A stretch of DNA of 64,000 nt from Adiantum capillus-veneris. Its lineage: Eukaryota > Streptophyta > Polypodiopsida > Polypodiales > Pteridaceae. Below, one piece after another: positions 44,580-58,194 of the stretch; the stretch's first letter is position 1; the number at the start of each line of letters is the position of its first letter. Location of the stretch: positions 151,500,140 through 151,564,139 of the forward strand of contig CM043955.1 in NCBI GenBank assembly GCA_014529385.2, written 5' to 3'. The notes beneath the pieces are model-generated. The model made no database searches. It was not told the origin of the DNA and was given only the letters and a program-made list of their open reading frames with translations. The translations under genes were made by a program, and so were the position numbers.

Positions 44580-46443
44580 GAAGGCAGCCTTTTATAACGT
44601 GGTAGTGGAGGTGGCGGAGGCACCACTTTGCCTTTACTGCTTGATAAATTTTCCCTCACAGATTCAACGTTTCGAAGTTGCTGCCACCTTCTTCTTCTAG
44701 CATCTAGTTTACAAGCATTGATCAGCTCCTATTGATTTTTCGTTTTCTTCCACTCATAGAAAAATGGAAAAACTTCATGATGCATAAACTTCTCCCATTG
44801 GTCTTTCTTCTAGTGCTGTAGAGAAGGCAAGATAACATAGGAGTCTTTGTCGTTCATGTAGCACCTCGGATATTTATCATCTAGTAGGAGGGTGTTATCT
44901 TTGTTGATTGTGGAAACCCTTTCCAAAAAGTGCCCAAGACTAGAAAGAGCATTTGTTCCCCTTGCTCATCAATCCATGAGATTCTACTGCATGCCTCCTT
45001 TGCAATCCACCCTTTCAAACACTTGCGGGCTTGAGGAAAGCACAATTCTAACCTCTTTTCTAGGTCTCGGTAGGGGCTTGTGTTCCAGACGTACACTTCA
45101 ACAATCTAGCTAGCCCCAAGAACAAACTACTCTGCAAAATGGTGCACATAGTGGTTCAAATTATTGTCATGCTTCACCTTCCAAAAGCGCAGCATGTCCA
45201 CGTTAGGCGGGGTTGGTCCCTCTCTCTTGTCGTGAGTGACAATAAGGAGATCATTAAAATTAATGATCAAGGCAGGCCTATTATCCTCCAAAAGGTGAGG
45301 GACATGAAAATAAGTTACTAGGGGTGTCTCCTGATCAAAGTGCCCTAGGTCTTCTTGAGCAAAATGCCAGTGCCAACATTACCAATCACTTGTATTTTTA
45401 CTACAACGCCCAAAGAACCACACCCAATAAATTGTAGTAAGATTGACACCATGAGACAAAAATTATATCTTATATTCAAAAATAAGTAAATAGCACAAAA
45501 ATCACATGGAACTTAAATTTTCCAATGTGCACGGGTTCTGGGGGGGTCTTGATTAGTACTTTTCTTTGGATCTGGATGATGCACTTCTTCCTCCTGTTGT
45601 CGCTTGCATTTATTCCTCAAGGTATCTGCAATTACTAGTAATGTCTCCACATCCTATGCGTCCTCCACTGTATCCATGGTTTCCAATTCTGGGATCACAA
45701 TAAGGTTTAGGGGAAAAAACCAAAATCTTCTCGAACAAAAATGAAACACTACATATATGCACTTCATTACCTTCCTGGTTGTCGGTTGAGATCTTGCTGG
45801 AGTCATGTCCAATAGTTTCCTTGCCATGGTTCTCAACCACGAAGGGTTGAGCGTCGGGGTCCTCCATTCTATCCCCACTTTTTACAACAATCTTGCCATG
45901 CTGAAAATCCTCATATAGCTCTATGTTGTTCTTGTCAAGTTCAAACAACTATGTATTGTTCTTGTCAAATTCACGCAGACAAGAACTTTTTGTGAAGAAA
46001 AAATTCATGTTAAGGGGCTTATCTAATGAGACAAGTGGATTTAAGCTGAGTATAGTGAACCCACCCTTCGGCTCTGTGTACTCAATTCCGAGTGCCCATC
46101 ACTTGGCAATTTTTGGAATCTTTACTATGCACAAATGGGTGAGTGCACTCTGCCATAGTGCCACATAGAACTGCAAAGCAAAATGGGTGATATTTTGTGT
46201 TGACGTTCTAGTGAGAATACCCCTGCCATGTGGTTAACTGAGAGGGGTTTCCCACATGCAACACAATCACCCCCAATACACACAAACGGTTTCAAAACAG
46301 AGGCTTTGGTCGGCGGTGAAGGGACAATGATGCCTCTACCCTTTTCTTGGATATATTGGATGGCTGTATCCAAAAATTCTCTTCAAGACGTCAAGGCTTA
46401 TAATTCAAATTCCAAAGCCATATTCCTATGCTGCCAACCATAG
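44580..46443 (-). pseudogene. Unidentified multi-exon gene relic
   Basis: The minus strand shows coherent but broken coding blocks. At 46373-46125: KGRGIIVPSPPTKASVL and FVCIGGDCVACGKPLSVNH (a C-x4-C-x2-C pattern). At 45948-45780: KNNIELYEDFQHGKIVVKSG. At 45400-45130: FDQETPLVTYFHVPHLLED and LIINFNDLLIVTHDKREG. At 45110-44880: VYVWNTSPYRDLEKRLELCF and WIAKEACSRISWIDEQGEQM. At 44850-44600: a Lys/Arg-rich end with PPPPPLPRYKRL. Stops and frame changes are frequent. I do not recognise the family. It may be the downstream part of the gene whose upstream exons lie at 60829-61933, with the array between them as an intron. Confidence 0.4.
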
Positions 46444-46559
46444 CATAAAAAACAGCGGAGAGTAAGATCAATTCATGCTTGGATGGACTTAAAGTGCACA
46501 AGTTTAAATGCTTCTATTCAACTTCTTCTAAATAATTCAAAGAAAAATAAAAAATGTTT
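46444..46559. other. No recognisable feature
   Basis: Short AT-rich stretch between the relic exons and the array. Confidence 0.3.
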
Positions 46560-47567
46560 GACAAAATCTTATCAAGATGCTTTCTAGGCATTTTTGAGTG
46601 CTTTCTAACCACTTGTTTAGCACTTTTTAACCACCTATTGAGCACCTTAGAGCACTTTCTAACCACCTGGTCACCACTTTCCAAGCACCTAGCTACCACT
46701 TTCTTGGCAACATAAAGCATTTCAATTCACTTTCTAACCACCTATTTAGCAACATTGAGCACTTCAAAGCACTTTTTTATTACCACCAAGTCACCACTTT
46801 GTACTCCTTGTGGGCAGAGAAAGTGCTTCAAAGTGCAGATTGGTTCCTTGAAAGCAAGTACTTTCTAAGCACCGTTCAACGTTGTGGAGCACTTCATAGC
46901 AGTTTCTTCACTCAATCCGTACCACTTGGTCTAAACTTCATAACCACATAGTAAGCAGTTTTAAGAGCTATGTCAAAGTACTTCAAAGTACTTTCAAGGA
47001 CCCTTTCGGAACTTTCTCACCACTTTCTTACCAGCTACTAAGCCCTTTCAAGAATATTGTTGTTAGGGCTTAGTTCCCTAATAGTAATGCAGGGTAATTA
47101 CACAGCAAGCTGCATACAACATGGCTTTACTACACAACAGAAAACTGCAAAACATCATTGACACAAATAAACTGTACTGTATTACTGCAAATTTTGCATC
47201 ATGTAAGCACACGCTACAGCCCCCTGCTGAATAAAGTTCGACACACATGCCAAGAACAAGCCAACGACTCACTACTCTCAACCGCCATGATGCGCAAAGA
47301 ACTAGATTGTACGCTTAAAGCTTACCTACTTAAAACTAACCACCATAGGTGTAAAAACACCCTTAGAGTTCAAAGGTTTCAACCTTGTTTACAAACCGTG
47401 CATAACAATTGTAGGCACCATTGAGAACTTTAAGCACTTTCTAAACACCTGATTATCACTTTCTTGGCACCATAAATCATTTCAAATCACTTTCAGACCA
47501 CCTATTGAGAAACAATGAGCACGTCAAAGCACTTTCTTACCACCTAGTCACCACTTTTGCTGGAATT
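46560..47567. repeat. Minisatellite-like array, left half
   Basis: Units such as AGCACTTTCTAACCACCT, TTGAGCACTTCAAAGCACTTT and GTCACCACTTT recur irregularly. A unique piece (about 47045-47420) without the repeat lies inside. The array continues at 59967 on the far side of the minus-strand copia element, as shown by the TSD ACTTT. Confidence 0.75.
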
Positions 47568-47784
47568 AGGGTTGCAAAGAAACACACATATCTTGGAGAA
47601 GACGAAGGAAGCTCAAGGCACACAATAGAGAGTGTGTTACTTAGTGTGCTATGGAAAGATAGATAGCCCTAGAGTGATGGGCGTATATACAATGCACGGG
47701 GGAAAAAACCTCCTAAAGAGGGAAAAAATGCCCCGGCCGTCCTAGTGTGTTCACACACATCACTACCACATGTATATGGTAACA
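47568..47784 (-). repeat. 3' LTR of the minus copia
   Basis: 217 bp, nearly the same as 59740-59966. A polypurine tract reading CACTTCAGGGGGGAT on the minus strand adjoins it at 47785-47799. Confidence 0.93.
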
Positions 47785-47988
47785 AATCCCCCCTGAAGTG
47801 ATGCAGTGAACGAGAGGTGGCACATGAGTAAAGGGAAGTGCCATGCCCTGAGGACAGGATCAGTCCACAAAGGGGAGTAAGCCCAAAGCTTTGCGGAAAG
47901 CTTCAAGCTTCTCACGAGACAATGCCTTTGAGAAAAGATCTGCAACGTTGTCCTGTGTTGGCACATAAGCCAAGCTGATCTCTTCTGC

Positions 47989-50900
47989 TCAGAGCCTCTC
48001 CCTGACATAGTGGTAATGCACCTCAATGTGCTTTGTGTGAGCATGAAAAACTGGGTTCCTCGCAACTACGAATGCGCTTTGACTGTCAGTGTAGATAGTG
48101 TTGGCAGTGTCCTGTCCAACACCCAAATAAGCCATTAGGCGTCTGAGCCATACACACTCAACCGTAGCTGTGAAGACTGCCCTGTACTCAGCCTCACAAC
48201 TCGAAGTGGCCACAGTAGGTTGCTTCTTGCTCAACCATGATATACATGAACTGCCAAGCATGAAACAAAAACCACTTGTGGACACTCGCGTGTCAAAACA
48301 ACCAACCCAATCTGAGTCCAAAAAAGCATGTAAGTCTGGCGGCAATGATCCCCCCTTGGGATAAAACAAGCCAAGATGTGAAGTGCCACTAAGGTAGCGG
48401 AAAATCCTCTTGACAGCTTGCCAATGCTTAGACTCTGGGCTATGCATAAATCTGCTGACCTGTGAGACTGCAAACTGAATATCCGGCCTTGTGTTGCATA
48501 CATAAATGAGGTAGCCAACATCAGTTTGGTAAAGAGTGACATCAACAGGATCGCCAACATCATGTAGACTCAACTTCAAACCTGTTTCCATGGGAGTGGC
48601 GATAGGTTTTCAATCCTCAAGTCCAAACTTACATAGCAATGTATCTATGTAACTTTTCTAACACAAGGCAATACCACCATCACACTGCTTAAACTGTATA
48701 CCCAAGTAATGATGCAACAGCCCCAAATATTTCATCTTGAAAGTAGCATTCAAATCAGCCTTAAATTCAGCAATATGTCTCTCATTTGGTCCAGTGATCA
48801 ACAAATCATCAACATAAAGAACCACAATGAGAAGTACATCACCCTCACACTTTACATACAATGTGCTTTCTGTTGGACTGTTACGAAAGCCTCGTTTAAC
48901 CAAATGAGTGTCAGCTTTCTCATACCAAGCACGAGGAGATTGCTTCAACCCATACAAAGCCTTCTTACATCTGCACACTTTGTCCTCTTGTCCTTTTATG
49001 ACAAAACCGCGAGGCTGCGTTACATAAACTTCCTCAAATATGTCATCATTCAAGAAAGCAGTAACAATGTCTAATTGATGTACATCCCAACCAAAATGAG
49101 TTGCCAATGCACATAGAAAATGTACAGTAGTCATACAACAAGTGGGAGCAAAAGTCTCTTCATAATCTATGCCTTTTTGCTGTGCATAACCTTTTGCAAC
49201 AAGTCGAGGCTTATGGCGATCGATCTCACCATCCGGCTTGCCTTTCAACTTGTAAACCCACTTCGTACCAATGGCCTTTTTGCCAGGAGGCAAATCACAT
49301 AAATTCCATGTGTCATTTTCTATAAGTGCATCATATTCTGATTGCATGGAAGCCATCCAATTTTCTGAATTCTGTGCTTCATCAAATGATAGAGGCTCCT
49401 CAACATCATGTAAACTAGACACATCCAAAGCATAACAATTTGATGCATAAGATGCATGGCGAGAGCCTGAACGTGTACGACTAGGCAAAGGTGCATCCAA
49501 TTTACTGTCACGCAAAGTGTGCACCAGCCATTTTGGCATACCTCTAGCCTGCTCATTTTCAACCCTTTCCTCATCAAGTACATCATGTACATCTGCATCA
49601 GTAATAGGCTGATCTAAAACATTTTCAGAAACCCCCATAGGCTGTACATTTGCCTCATTGGAACTTACATTCGTATTTCCACCACTGAAAAGAGGCAACA
49701 AAGTGTCATAAATGTCCTGTGAGATTACATTACTGTCTCTAGTACATGACAGCAAGGGCTGAACAGAATCTTCCACAAACACTACATCGCGAGAAACCAG
49801 AAACGTTTTCTTTGCAGATGATACAACCTGTAACCTTTGCTTTCAGCACTATAACCAACAAAAATACATTTGACAGCCTTATCATCCAATTTTTTACGCT
49901 GCACTTGTGGCACCAAAGCATATGCCAAATAGCCAAAAACACGCATGTGCTCAATAGAAGGCTTTCTATCATGCCATGATTTGTATGGAGTAATAGACTA
50001 CAAAGCTTTCGTAGGACACTTGTTAAGTACATAAGTGGCACACATGATGGCCTCAAGCCAAAAAGAATGCGGCAAAGCTTGACTTTTGACCATACATCGT
50101 GCCATTTCCGTTAGTGACCTGTTTTTCCTCTCAGCAACACCATTTTGCTGAGGTGTATAAGGCACTATACATTCGTGTTTTATCCCACAACTAGCCAAAA
50201 ATGCATTAAATTCATGAGACATATACTCCCCCCCTCGATCGGAACGGAGGGTGCCCATAGTACATTTCGAGACATTTTCAGCCATAGCCAGAAATTGTTT
50301 GAAGCACATAAAAACTTCGGACTTTGCTTTAAGCGGAAATACCCATGCATGCCTGGAGTAATCATCAACGAAAGTCACGAAGTATAGGTAATTGCCCAAG
50401 GACGGAGTTTGCATGGGCCCACAAACATCACTATGCACAAGCTGCAACCTGCATGTGGCCCGAACTGAACCATCCTTTGGAAATTTAGAACGCTGCATCT
50501 TACCCAAATACAGCCTTCACAAACATGTTTGACAGGTGCTTCAAGAGGCGGAAAAGAAGCAACCATATCAGATTTCTACAAACGCAGCAAACTGGCAAAA
50601 TTCAGATGACCAAAATGTGCATGCCAAAGTTTTGCATCTGAAATAGCCCCTGAATCTGCAACAGCATTTGCAAAATTTTGTCCACACTTGTCATACAAAG
50701 TGAGCTTATACAGCGCACGGCACAAAAGCCCAGATGCAACAATTTCATCACCAAAACTGAGATCATGAATTGTACATCTGTCATCCACAAATTTGACTAC
50801 AAGTCCAAGTCTAGCAAGTGCGGATACAGACAAGAGATTCTTCTTGATCCCAAGTACATAAAGTGCATCAACAAGTGTGAAGGAACTACCATTAGCAGCA

Positions 50901-51137
50901 GTGAGCACAATCTTTCCAACTCCCTGAACTGGATAAGAGGCGTTGTTGGCACAAGTGACTGAATTCCCATGAGGGACAGACTTGAGAGAGGCAAACAATT
51001 CACGATGTGAGGTAAAGTGCTTTGTAGCACCACTGTCGAAATACCACACATGTGAATCTGCAGCAACTGATAAGCATGCATCATGGACAACAGGATTGTA
51101 AGTGCACTCTGTACTAAAAGCCCATTCTGCATCAACA
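47989..51137 (-). pseudogene. Pol of the minus copia (PR-IN-RT-RH)
   Basis: Protease WYFDSGATKHF at 51049; gag-pre-integrase WHAHFGHLNF; integrase LVHSDVCGPM, LRSDRGGEYMS and QQNGVAERKNR (50507-49998). A UAG near 49996 is followed by SITPYKSWHDRKPS. RT (49782-48658) has KWVYKLKG, ALYGLKQSPRAWY and the active site LYVDDLLITG. RNase H (48591-47989) has SCEAEYRAV and ends TKHIEVHYHYVRE. There are stops near 49996, 49780 and 48610. The catalytic motifs are intact. Confidence 0.92.
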
Positions 51138-51199
51138 TCACACTACAAGAGGCTATTCATATTAGCGACGCTCACACAGCGACGCTCAAAAAAACTTTC

Positions 51200-51261
51200 C
51201 CGGCGTCGCTATGAGCGTCGCAAATTTCTTTGTAAATTTGCGACGCTCATAGCGACGCCGG
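51200..51261. repeat. Perfect 28-bp inverted repeat (left subterminal)
   Basis: The arms 51200-51227 (CCGGCGTCGCTATGAGCGTC...) and 51234-51261 are exact reverse complements, separated by a 6-base loop. Confidence 0.95.
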
Positions 51262-51344
51262 TTGGGCTAAAAACATAACCGAGCGCGCCCAAAAACTCAG
51301 ATCTCAGATCTGAGTTTTTCAGCGCCCTCAAGCAAGGAGCAGGT

Positions 51345-51346
51345 AA

Positions 51347-51386
<40 letters not shown>

Positions 51387-51409
51387 ATCTCTCTCTCTCT
51401 TTTTCTTCT

Positions 51410-51463
<54 letters not shown>
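51345..51463. repeat. (TC)n and (CA)n tracts
   Basis: A TC tract near 51345-51400 is followed by a CA tract of about 50 bp. Further CA tracts near 52718-52770 and a GA tract of about 70 bp at 53212-53281 lie in the same element. Confidence 0.95.
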
Positions 51464-51467
<4 letters not shown>

Positions 51468-52029
51468 AGAGGAAGGAGAGCCAGGTATGCTCCTTCCCTC
51501 TCCTTATTCTCATGTTCCCTTCCCCTTTTTCTCTCTCCCTCTCTCACACACACATACACACACACACATAGTGTTTTTGAGAGAGAGAGAGAGAGTACAA
51601 ACATTAAAAAAAAACGCACACACACATACATAAACAAAGAATGCACACACACATTGAGAGAGGAAAAGAGAGAGAGAGAGCATGCATAAACAAAAAACGC
51701 ACGCATTGAGAGAGGAAAAGAGAGAGAGAACATGCATAAACAAAAAACGCACACATTGAGAGAGGAAAAAAGAGAGAAAACATGCATACGATCCAAAAAA
51801 ACGCACACACATTGAGAGAGAAAGAGAGAGAAACTAATTTAACGTCGTAGGAAACTAATTAAAATTAAAAGACCTAAAGATCTAGCCGACGAGGAGTTGA
51901 ACTCAAGACCTATTATTCAAGAGAGAAATGGCATAATCAATCTATCATACTTGGCATGGGTGATAGAAAGGTTATACCATTTATCTCTTTTTATTGGCAC
52001 ACACATCCACACACGCGCACACACACAAG

Positions 52030-52711
52030 AAGAAGAGAGTTATAACGTCGTAGGAAACTATCTTAAAAGACGTTAAAGATTAGGTTAGATGTAGACTTAC
52101 GTTAAATTAGATTTAGGTTTATTTAAGTTAAATTAGATTAGATTTAGGTTTATTTTTAACTAGATTTACGTTTATTTACGCTAGATTTAGATTTACGTTA
52201 TATTAGATTAGATTTAGGTCTCCATAGACTGCGATGCCTGCATGAAGCGGGTGAAGAAAGCCCTCAATGGAATATAAGGTATTGCTGCCTTCACTCATGG
52301 TGGGCTCCGTCGATCCAAAAGTACTGGTGAAATGTCTTCAGAAGATAGGGAAGAAGGTGGATCTTCAGGGCGGCAAGAGTCACTACATCCCCGACACAAT
52401 GACCATCTAGACAACCTCTAGTCATTCAACAGCAACTTCAAAGTTAGTAACAAGAGCAAGAACGGTCTAAAGGGCCAATTGCTGTCGTCAGATGTGTATG
52501 GAGATGAGGCAGCATCACCGCCGGAAGTTAACTCTCACATCTTTAGTGATGAGAATGCCAACTCTTGCCGAGTTATGTGAAAAATTATGTGTTAAATCAG
52601 TTTTAAGGTTCTTATAATCCCTGTTAGTTTAGTTCTTTGTTTTTAATATAACATAATTTACGTTAGATTTAGATTTATGTTATATTAGATTAAACTTAGG
52701 TTTATTTAGGT

Positions 52712-52771
<60 letters not shown>

Positions 52772-52910
52772 GAAGAAGAGAGTTTTAACGTCGTAGGAAA
52801 CTATCCCAAAAGACGTTAAAGATTAGGTTAGATGTAGACTTACGTTAAATTAGATTTAGGTTTATTTTTAGTTAGATTTACGTTTATTTAGATTTACGCT
52901 TATTTACGTT
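52030..52910. repeat. Direct repeat, ~120 bp, two copies
   Basis: The block at about 52035-52155 (AACGTCGTAGGAAACTAT..., AAGACGTTAAAGATTAGG, TTACGTTAAATTAGATTT) recurs at about 52787-52905 with few changes; a partial third copy is at 51840. Between them the plus strand is AT-rich, with GTTAGATTTA-type repeats and no supported gene. Confidence 0.8.
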
Positions 52911-53207
52911 AGATCGAGTCCACGCAAGAATTACTTACGGTTTAGGGTTTAGAGTTAGACGAACAGTGAAAAGATCTACTGTGAAAAGATGTTAAGATGC
53001 TGTGAAGTGCTACAAGCTAGAGAAGAGGCAAAGGGGTTTTGTCCACTACATGCAGTATCATGTAGACGTGGGTGTGTAGATTTCTTGTACCCACAAATAT
53101 AGTTATTGACCAATAAAGACGAGATTATAACCCGGTGGTTTTGATCTCCGTGCACCTCTAGACCGAGGTGTGCGGGGATTGGACATGACTAGAGAATGTG
53201 AGGTAAA

Positions 53208-53284
<77 letters not shown>

Positions 53285-53346
53285 GACGAAGAATGCCAAT
53301 AGAATATTAAATTTGTTGTCCAGGTTATAAGATTTTTATCCTCATT

Positions 53347-56179
53347 ATGAGTAGTGACGAGGATGTGGGACCGTCCAACCGAAACACCTATCTCTCAACG
53401 AGGGTCTTATGTCCTTGTAATCAATGCAAGCATGCTGTGCGACGGACAAGACGTGTTTCTTTGCATCACGTTCGCGAATTTGGGGAGTTCAATCCATCTA
53501 TTATAGATCGACTTGTTGCCAATTATAACTCGTCGGACTCTGACGCTGGCCAACAAGCAGCAATCTTGCAACCCAATAGACGTATTCGCAGGCGCTTTGG
53601 TCAAGCAGCATATGTGAGGCCACAAGATGTAGCCTCTGACAGCTCGGGGGATGATCATGCAGAGCACATTCCCAACGAGGCAATGTTTGAGCCCGAGATT
53701 GATGAAATGATCGAGACGATCATGGATTCAGAAAGGCTTATCTATGATGATATGAAAAGTGAAGCCGATACGCCATTGTATAATGGAGCACGTACGTCTA
53801 GATTGAAAGCACTCCTGGTTCTTCTCAACATGCAGGCAAAGTTTGGATGGAGTGACACTAGCGTCACAACGCTTTTCAGGTGATCTATTACAATTAGTTT
53901 ACTTTAATAAAACTCTAAATGTATAATGATCTGATAGATTTTTACACGACTGTATCGTATTTTTATGTTGTGTAGATTGCTGAAAGAGCACATACTACCA
54001 GCTGACAATGTGATGCCAGATTCCCGAGATGAAGCAAGAAAGATTTTGCGAAACTTGGGGATGGATTACAATTCTATCCACGCTTGTCCTAATGACTGCA
54101 TTCTTTTCAGAGGGGAATACATAGACATGGAGAAGTGTCCGAAATGTGATTCCGAAAGATATCGAGTAGATCTCCACAGGACAAAAATTCCACAAAAGGT
54201 TTTGCGACATTTTCCTCTACTTCCTCGCATCAAGCATTTCTTCGAATGTAAGTCCATGGCCGCCCTAGCATCATGGCATGAGGAGAATAAATCTTTGGAT
54301 GGTGTGCTACGAATTCCTGCAGATTGCGCAGCCTGGAAACATATAGATGGAACATGGTCGGATTTTGCCAGGGAAGCTCAAAATTTGCGCTTAGGCCTAG
54401 CTATGGATGGCGTAAATCCATTTGGTCAAAGATCAACATCTTACAGTGTATGGCCCGTTGTCATCGTCAACTACAACATTCCCCCGTGGTTGACTACGAA
54501 GAAGGGGCACCTATGGCTAAGCTTGATTGTGCCAGGGCGATATAAAGTGGGGAATATGGATGTGTATCTTCGTCCACTATTGTAAGAGCTACAACAATTG
54601 TGGATTGGCATAGAGGTGGTGGATATGAGCCAACACACAGGACGACGGAATGCTTTGATCAAAGGCATTCTAATGTGGACCATGCATGCCTATCCCGGGC
54701 TAACAGAATGCTCAGGTGATCTATTGACACTCCTCACTTAGACATTGTGAATCTTGTTTTTTCCCATAGTTGATCTATTATCATGTGTATACATGCAGGG
54801 CTTCAAACAAGCGGATACAGAGCATGTGTCACATGTGGACCTAGACTGAATGCACGTAGGGCACCCTCACTGAAGAAGCAAATCTACGAAGGTCATCAGG
54901 CGTATCTTCCAGAGAATCATGTGTTGCGCGACGGCTTTTTGGGAAGAGAGCCACCAAGGATGTCTGCACAAGCATGGTTAGAGCAGAAGGAGATGTGCGA
55001 TGACGGATTGCCTCCAGGGATGAAGAGACTATCTCTATGGTACGAGTTACCATACTGGCCTCGACTCATCATCAATCACTTGCTCGATCCAATGCACATA
55101 TTCAAGAATGTGGGTAATCTACTATGGGACCATCTGACCGGCAAGAAAGATACTTTGGGAGCCAGAGTTGACCTTAGAAATGTGGAGACGGGGAAAACGA
55201 CCACCGATGCACTATCTAGCGGTTCTAGAGAGCCTACCAACCTTCATGAGCTTAAGATGGTTGCACAACCAATTGAAAAGCGCACAACAATGCGGTGACG
55301 AAGTGACTGAGGAAGAGTGGGAGTACTCTCGGGGTTGCGCGACCAAGGTAAGTTTGCAATGTACGACTAGCAAGTGACTTTATTTATAAACGTTTGAACG
55401 GCCACTCATAATCTTTGTTCGTTGTAGTATAGGTCATACACAGCAGCATGGTGTAAAGGTCGACATTTTAGGGTGGAACGAATCGGCAAAAAGCGTTTTA
55501 CTCAAGATTGTGGAATCATGGCAAAATTTGAACAGTCTAGTTGACGACGTTCCTCTGATGCAGATCGTGTGGTGGCGGAACTCACTTACTTCAGCACGCT
55601 GCAAGAGATTTTGAGGATCGATTACAGAGGATTTTTTGTCGACTTGTTCGACGTGCAATGGTTCAAGATAATCATGGAGGGTCGCAACGCTACTGTGCGT
55701 AGAGGAGAGTCTGGTTTTCTTGAGGTGGATTCTACTAATAAATGGACTGACCTAAGAGACACTTTCGTACTACCCGAGCATTGTGAACAAGTAAGTATGT
55801 AAATAGTTAACATCCCCCTTTTACAAGTTATGTGCTTGAAAGATCTCATGTAAGTTATGTGGCTCTGACAGGTAATATTTCATCCTACAAAGTCTACATC
55901 AAACTGGTGGTACGTCATAGAGGTAGCCCCTCGTAGTGCAAGGACGTATGAAGGCTACCATGTGCCAATCACAACGGCATCAATGGAGGAGATCAGAGAA
56001 GATGCTCAATCAGAAGCCGCTGCGGTGGTGCCAGACGAGCATCAAGATGCTACTACTCTATATGGGGTGCATGCAGAGGAGCTACAAAATGAAACAGAGG
56101 ATATGTGTTTAAACGGAGAGCTCTATATAGATATAGGAAGTTATGCCGAGTTATGCGAGGATGAGAGAGAGATCTCTTA
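53347..56179 (+). pseudogene. TNP2-like CACTA transposase
   Basis: The ATG at 53347 starts MSSDEDVGPS. The N-terminal region has CPCNQCKHAV, as in the transposase-associated domain. After an intron (donor after 53880, acceptor about 53974) come IHACPNDCILFRGEY, CPKCDSERYRV, VLRHFPLLPRIKHFF, RLGLAMDGVNPFG and SVWPVVIVNYNIPPWLTT, the core of TNP2 (Transposase_21). A TAA at 54583 interrupts it; it resumes ELQQLWIGIEVVD. The next exon (from about 54799) has YWPRLIINHLLDPMHIFKNV. The region usually encoding DUF4218 is mostly missing around 55300-55560, and a DUF4216-like end (GFFVDLFDVQWFKI) follows to 56179. The enzyme would cut the CACTA ends. The nonsense codon and deletion make it inactive. 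Confidence 0.88.
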
Positions 56180-56450
56180 AAGCCACAAATATTGTATTTG
56201 AACAATTTTGCTCCGTGTTGTAAAAGCTCTGGCTCTCTAAGTACCTTCCATGGTGTATAACGCTCTTTTCTACTCGCGCTCACATCTTTTGATTGAAAAT
56301 TCTGAGTTTTCGACTTGCCTCTTCTATCACTCAATTCCATGCGTCATTGTATTTATATGCGTCATTACGTCATTGTATTTAATGGTCTTTGCGTCATTGT
56401 CTACTCTATTCATTCAATATTAAGTTTAAATATTCGTGTGTTTAATGCAG

Positions 56451-57796
56451 GTATAGATGATGAGGAGTTTCTTTCTTCTTTGTCACCGCAGCAGAGACAG
56501 TGGTACGTGGAGCGTCATCGCTCTGGCGCATCATCGCGCGTTCCTACTCCATCCGCATCTCCCTCTCTTTCGGAGCATTCGGCGCGCTCCGAAGCTTCGG
56601 CGTCGACGAGACGAGCTTCACACTCGTCTAGACACCGACGCTCTAGTGGTGGCGGTGGCGGTTGTTGTGGGGATTCCGCCACCGATGCCTCCACACCGCC
56701 TCGTGTTCGACGAGGCTCTTTACCCTCCCCTTCTTTGCCCGCCCCCACACCAGCCACAGCATCGCCATCTACGCCAGGTTTTGCACGGCTGACTGTTCCT
56801 AGAAGCTACACACCTCTACCTACTCCGCCAGGAGCCACCCCACTCGACACTCCTCGCTTCGGGGCCCAGACGCCGGTGGAGACACCTGACGTCCGTACCC
56901 CCATCGACACGCCGCTAGAGACCCCTGCCGGGACACCCAGGTTCACGCGTCACCGGCCAGAGGGCTTGTGTTACTCCATCGACTTCAGCGGCGGCATCAT
57001 CATGGATGATGATGGCAAGAAGGTGATCTCGCGCATGCGTGGTCTTTGCTCTGTTTAGACACTACATACTAAACAAATGGAGTGAAGTACCAAGTGATTT
57101 AAAAAACAGAGTCATCAGCATACTTCATGATGAGTTTCCCGTTCCAACACGGGATCAGCGCTTCAATGAAGACCTGATGAAGATTCGAATTCGCGAATAC
57201 TGCAAACACAAGCGTTCCGAAGTGCAAAAAGAAATCAAGAATGGCTGGAACAGGCCAGATTGGCTGGCCAAAGAAGATTGGAAGAATGCGAAGAAAGCAA
57301 CGCGCGAGAATCCCGACAAGTGGAAGCAACAAAAGGATGCAGCCAGAGCGCGAGTAGAGGCAGGGAGCTCGCACCACTTGGGGAGCGGTGGATGGGCATC
57401 ATTTGAGGCCGACTTTGTAAGTGTTTTCGCATTGCTCTTTATGTTCGATAGTTTAGGGTTTATGAGTTTTTTAATTCTAACATAATGAAATCTTTGTATG
57501 TTTTGACAGTGGTCGATGACAGGACGTGATCCCACACCGTACGAGTGCGAGTACGCAGGCAGGAAGGGCTTAAACGCCCTGATGGACATTCTCAGTTCTC
57601 GCGGCGGCATGGTTAGTATTAGGGTTTACTCTTTTCTATTTTTTGTATTGTTTTATAAATGTCGTTATATGTTTATACTTACTGAAAGCTGTCTTCTTGT
57701 CTTTTTTTGCAGAATCCGACAGATACGCCGCTTGGACGCGATGAGACGTCTGACTAGACGACGTCAGTTTAGCCATAGCAAGATAGCATTAGTTTA
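56451..57796 (+). pseudogene. TNPA/Ptta-like second CACTA gene
   Basis: It starts at a likely acceptor (AATGCAG|GTATAG). The reading is Ser/Arg/His-rich, then Pro/Thr-rich (TPPGATPLDTPRFG), then, after a break near 57055, HYILNKWSEVPSDLKNRV and YCKHKRSEVQKEIKNGW, GGWASFEADF and later GRDPTPYECEY. The W-x-x-VP...K start and the charged helical body fit the plant transposase Ptta/En-Spm (Transposase_24-like) family, whose members bind subterminal motifs. There are small introns near 57417-57510 and 57612-57712. Confidence 0.6.
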
Positions 57797-58194
57797 GGGT
57801 TTCTCATAGCTTATGTATCATGAGACGGATTTTATACGTCTTTTTGAACCATGTATATTATTACATTTGTCACCGCAGTTCCTTTTGCCAATCAATTCTT
57901 TATGCCTATGATGTTGTACAATTGTCATTATTACATTTGCCAATCAATTCATTTTGCCTGTGATGTGTACAATTGTCAATTTTGCAAACAATGCGTCTTG
58001 TGGGTGACTATTTTGGGTCTATTATCTACCCTTGCACTTTTTTTTAAAAGTGAATCAAGTACAATATGGTTGATGGGTGGCAGGGCATTCAATGCCCTAC
58101 CACCAAAAAAAAATTCTCTCGGGCGTCGCTATAACCGTCGCTATTTATGGCTCTGTAGCGTCGCTATGAGCGTCGCTATAGTCTTCTGTGTAAA
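57797..58194. other. CACTA 3' region without gene
   Basis: AT-rich 3' flank of the TNPA-like gene with a duplicated ATTACATTTG(Y)CAATCAATTC block (about 57865-57950), then the start of the right subterminal GCGACGCT array (from 58130). Confidence 0.6.

Noticed and set aside
51209-51812. Long Cys/Val or Ser/Leu-rich minus-strand frames over the TC and CA tracts of the CACTA
   Set aside because: They are translations of dinucleotide repeats with no start context, domain or conservation signal.
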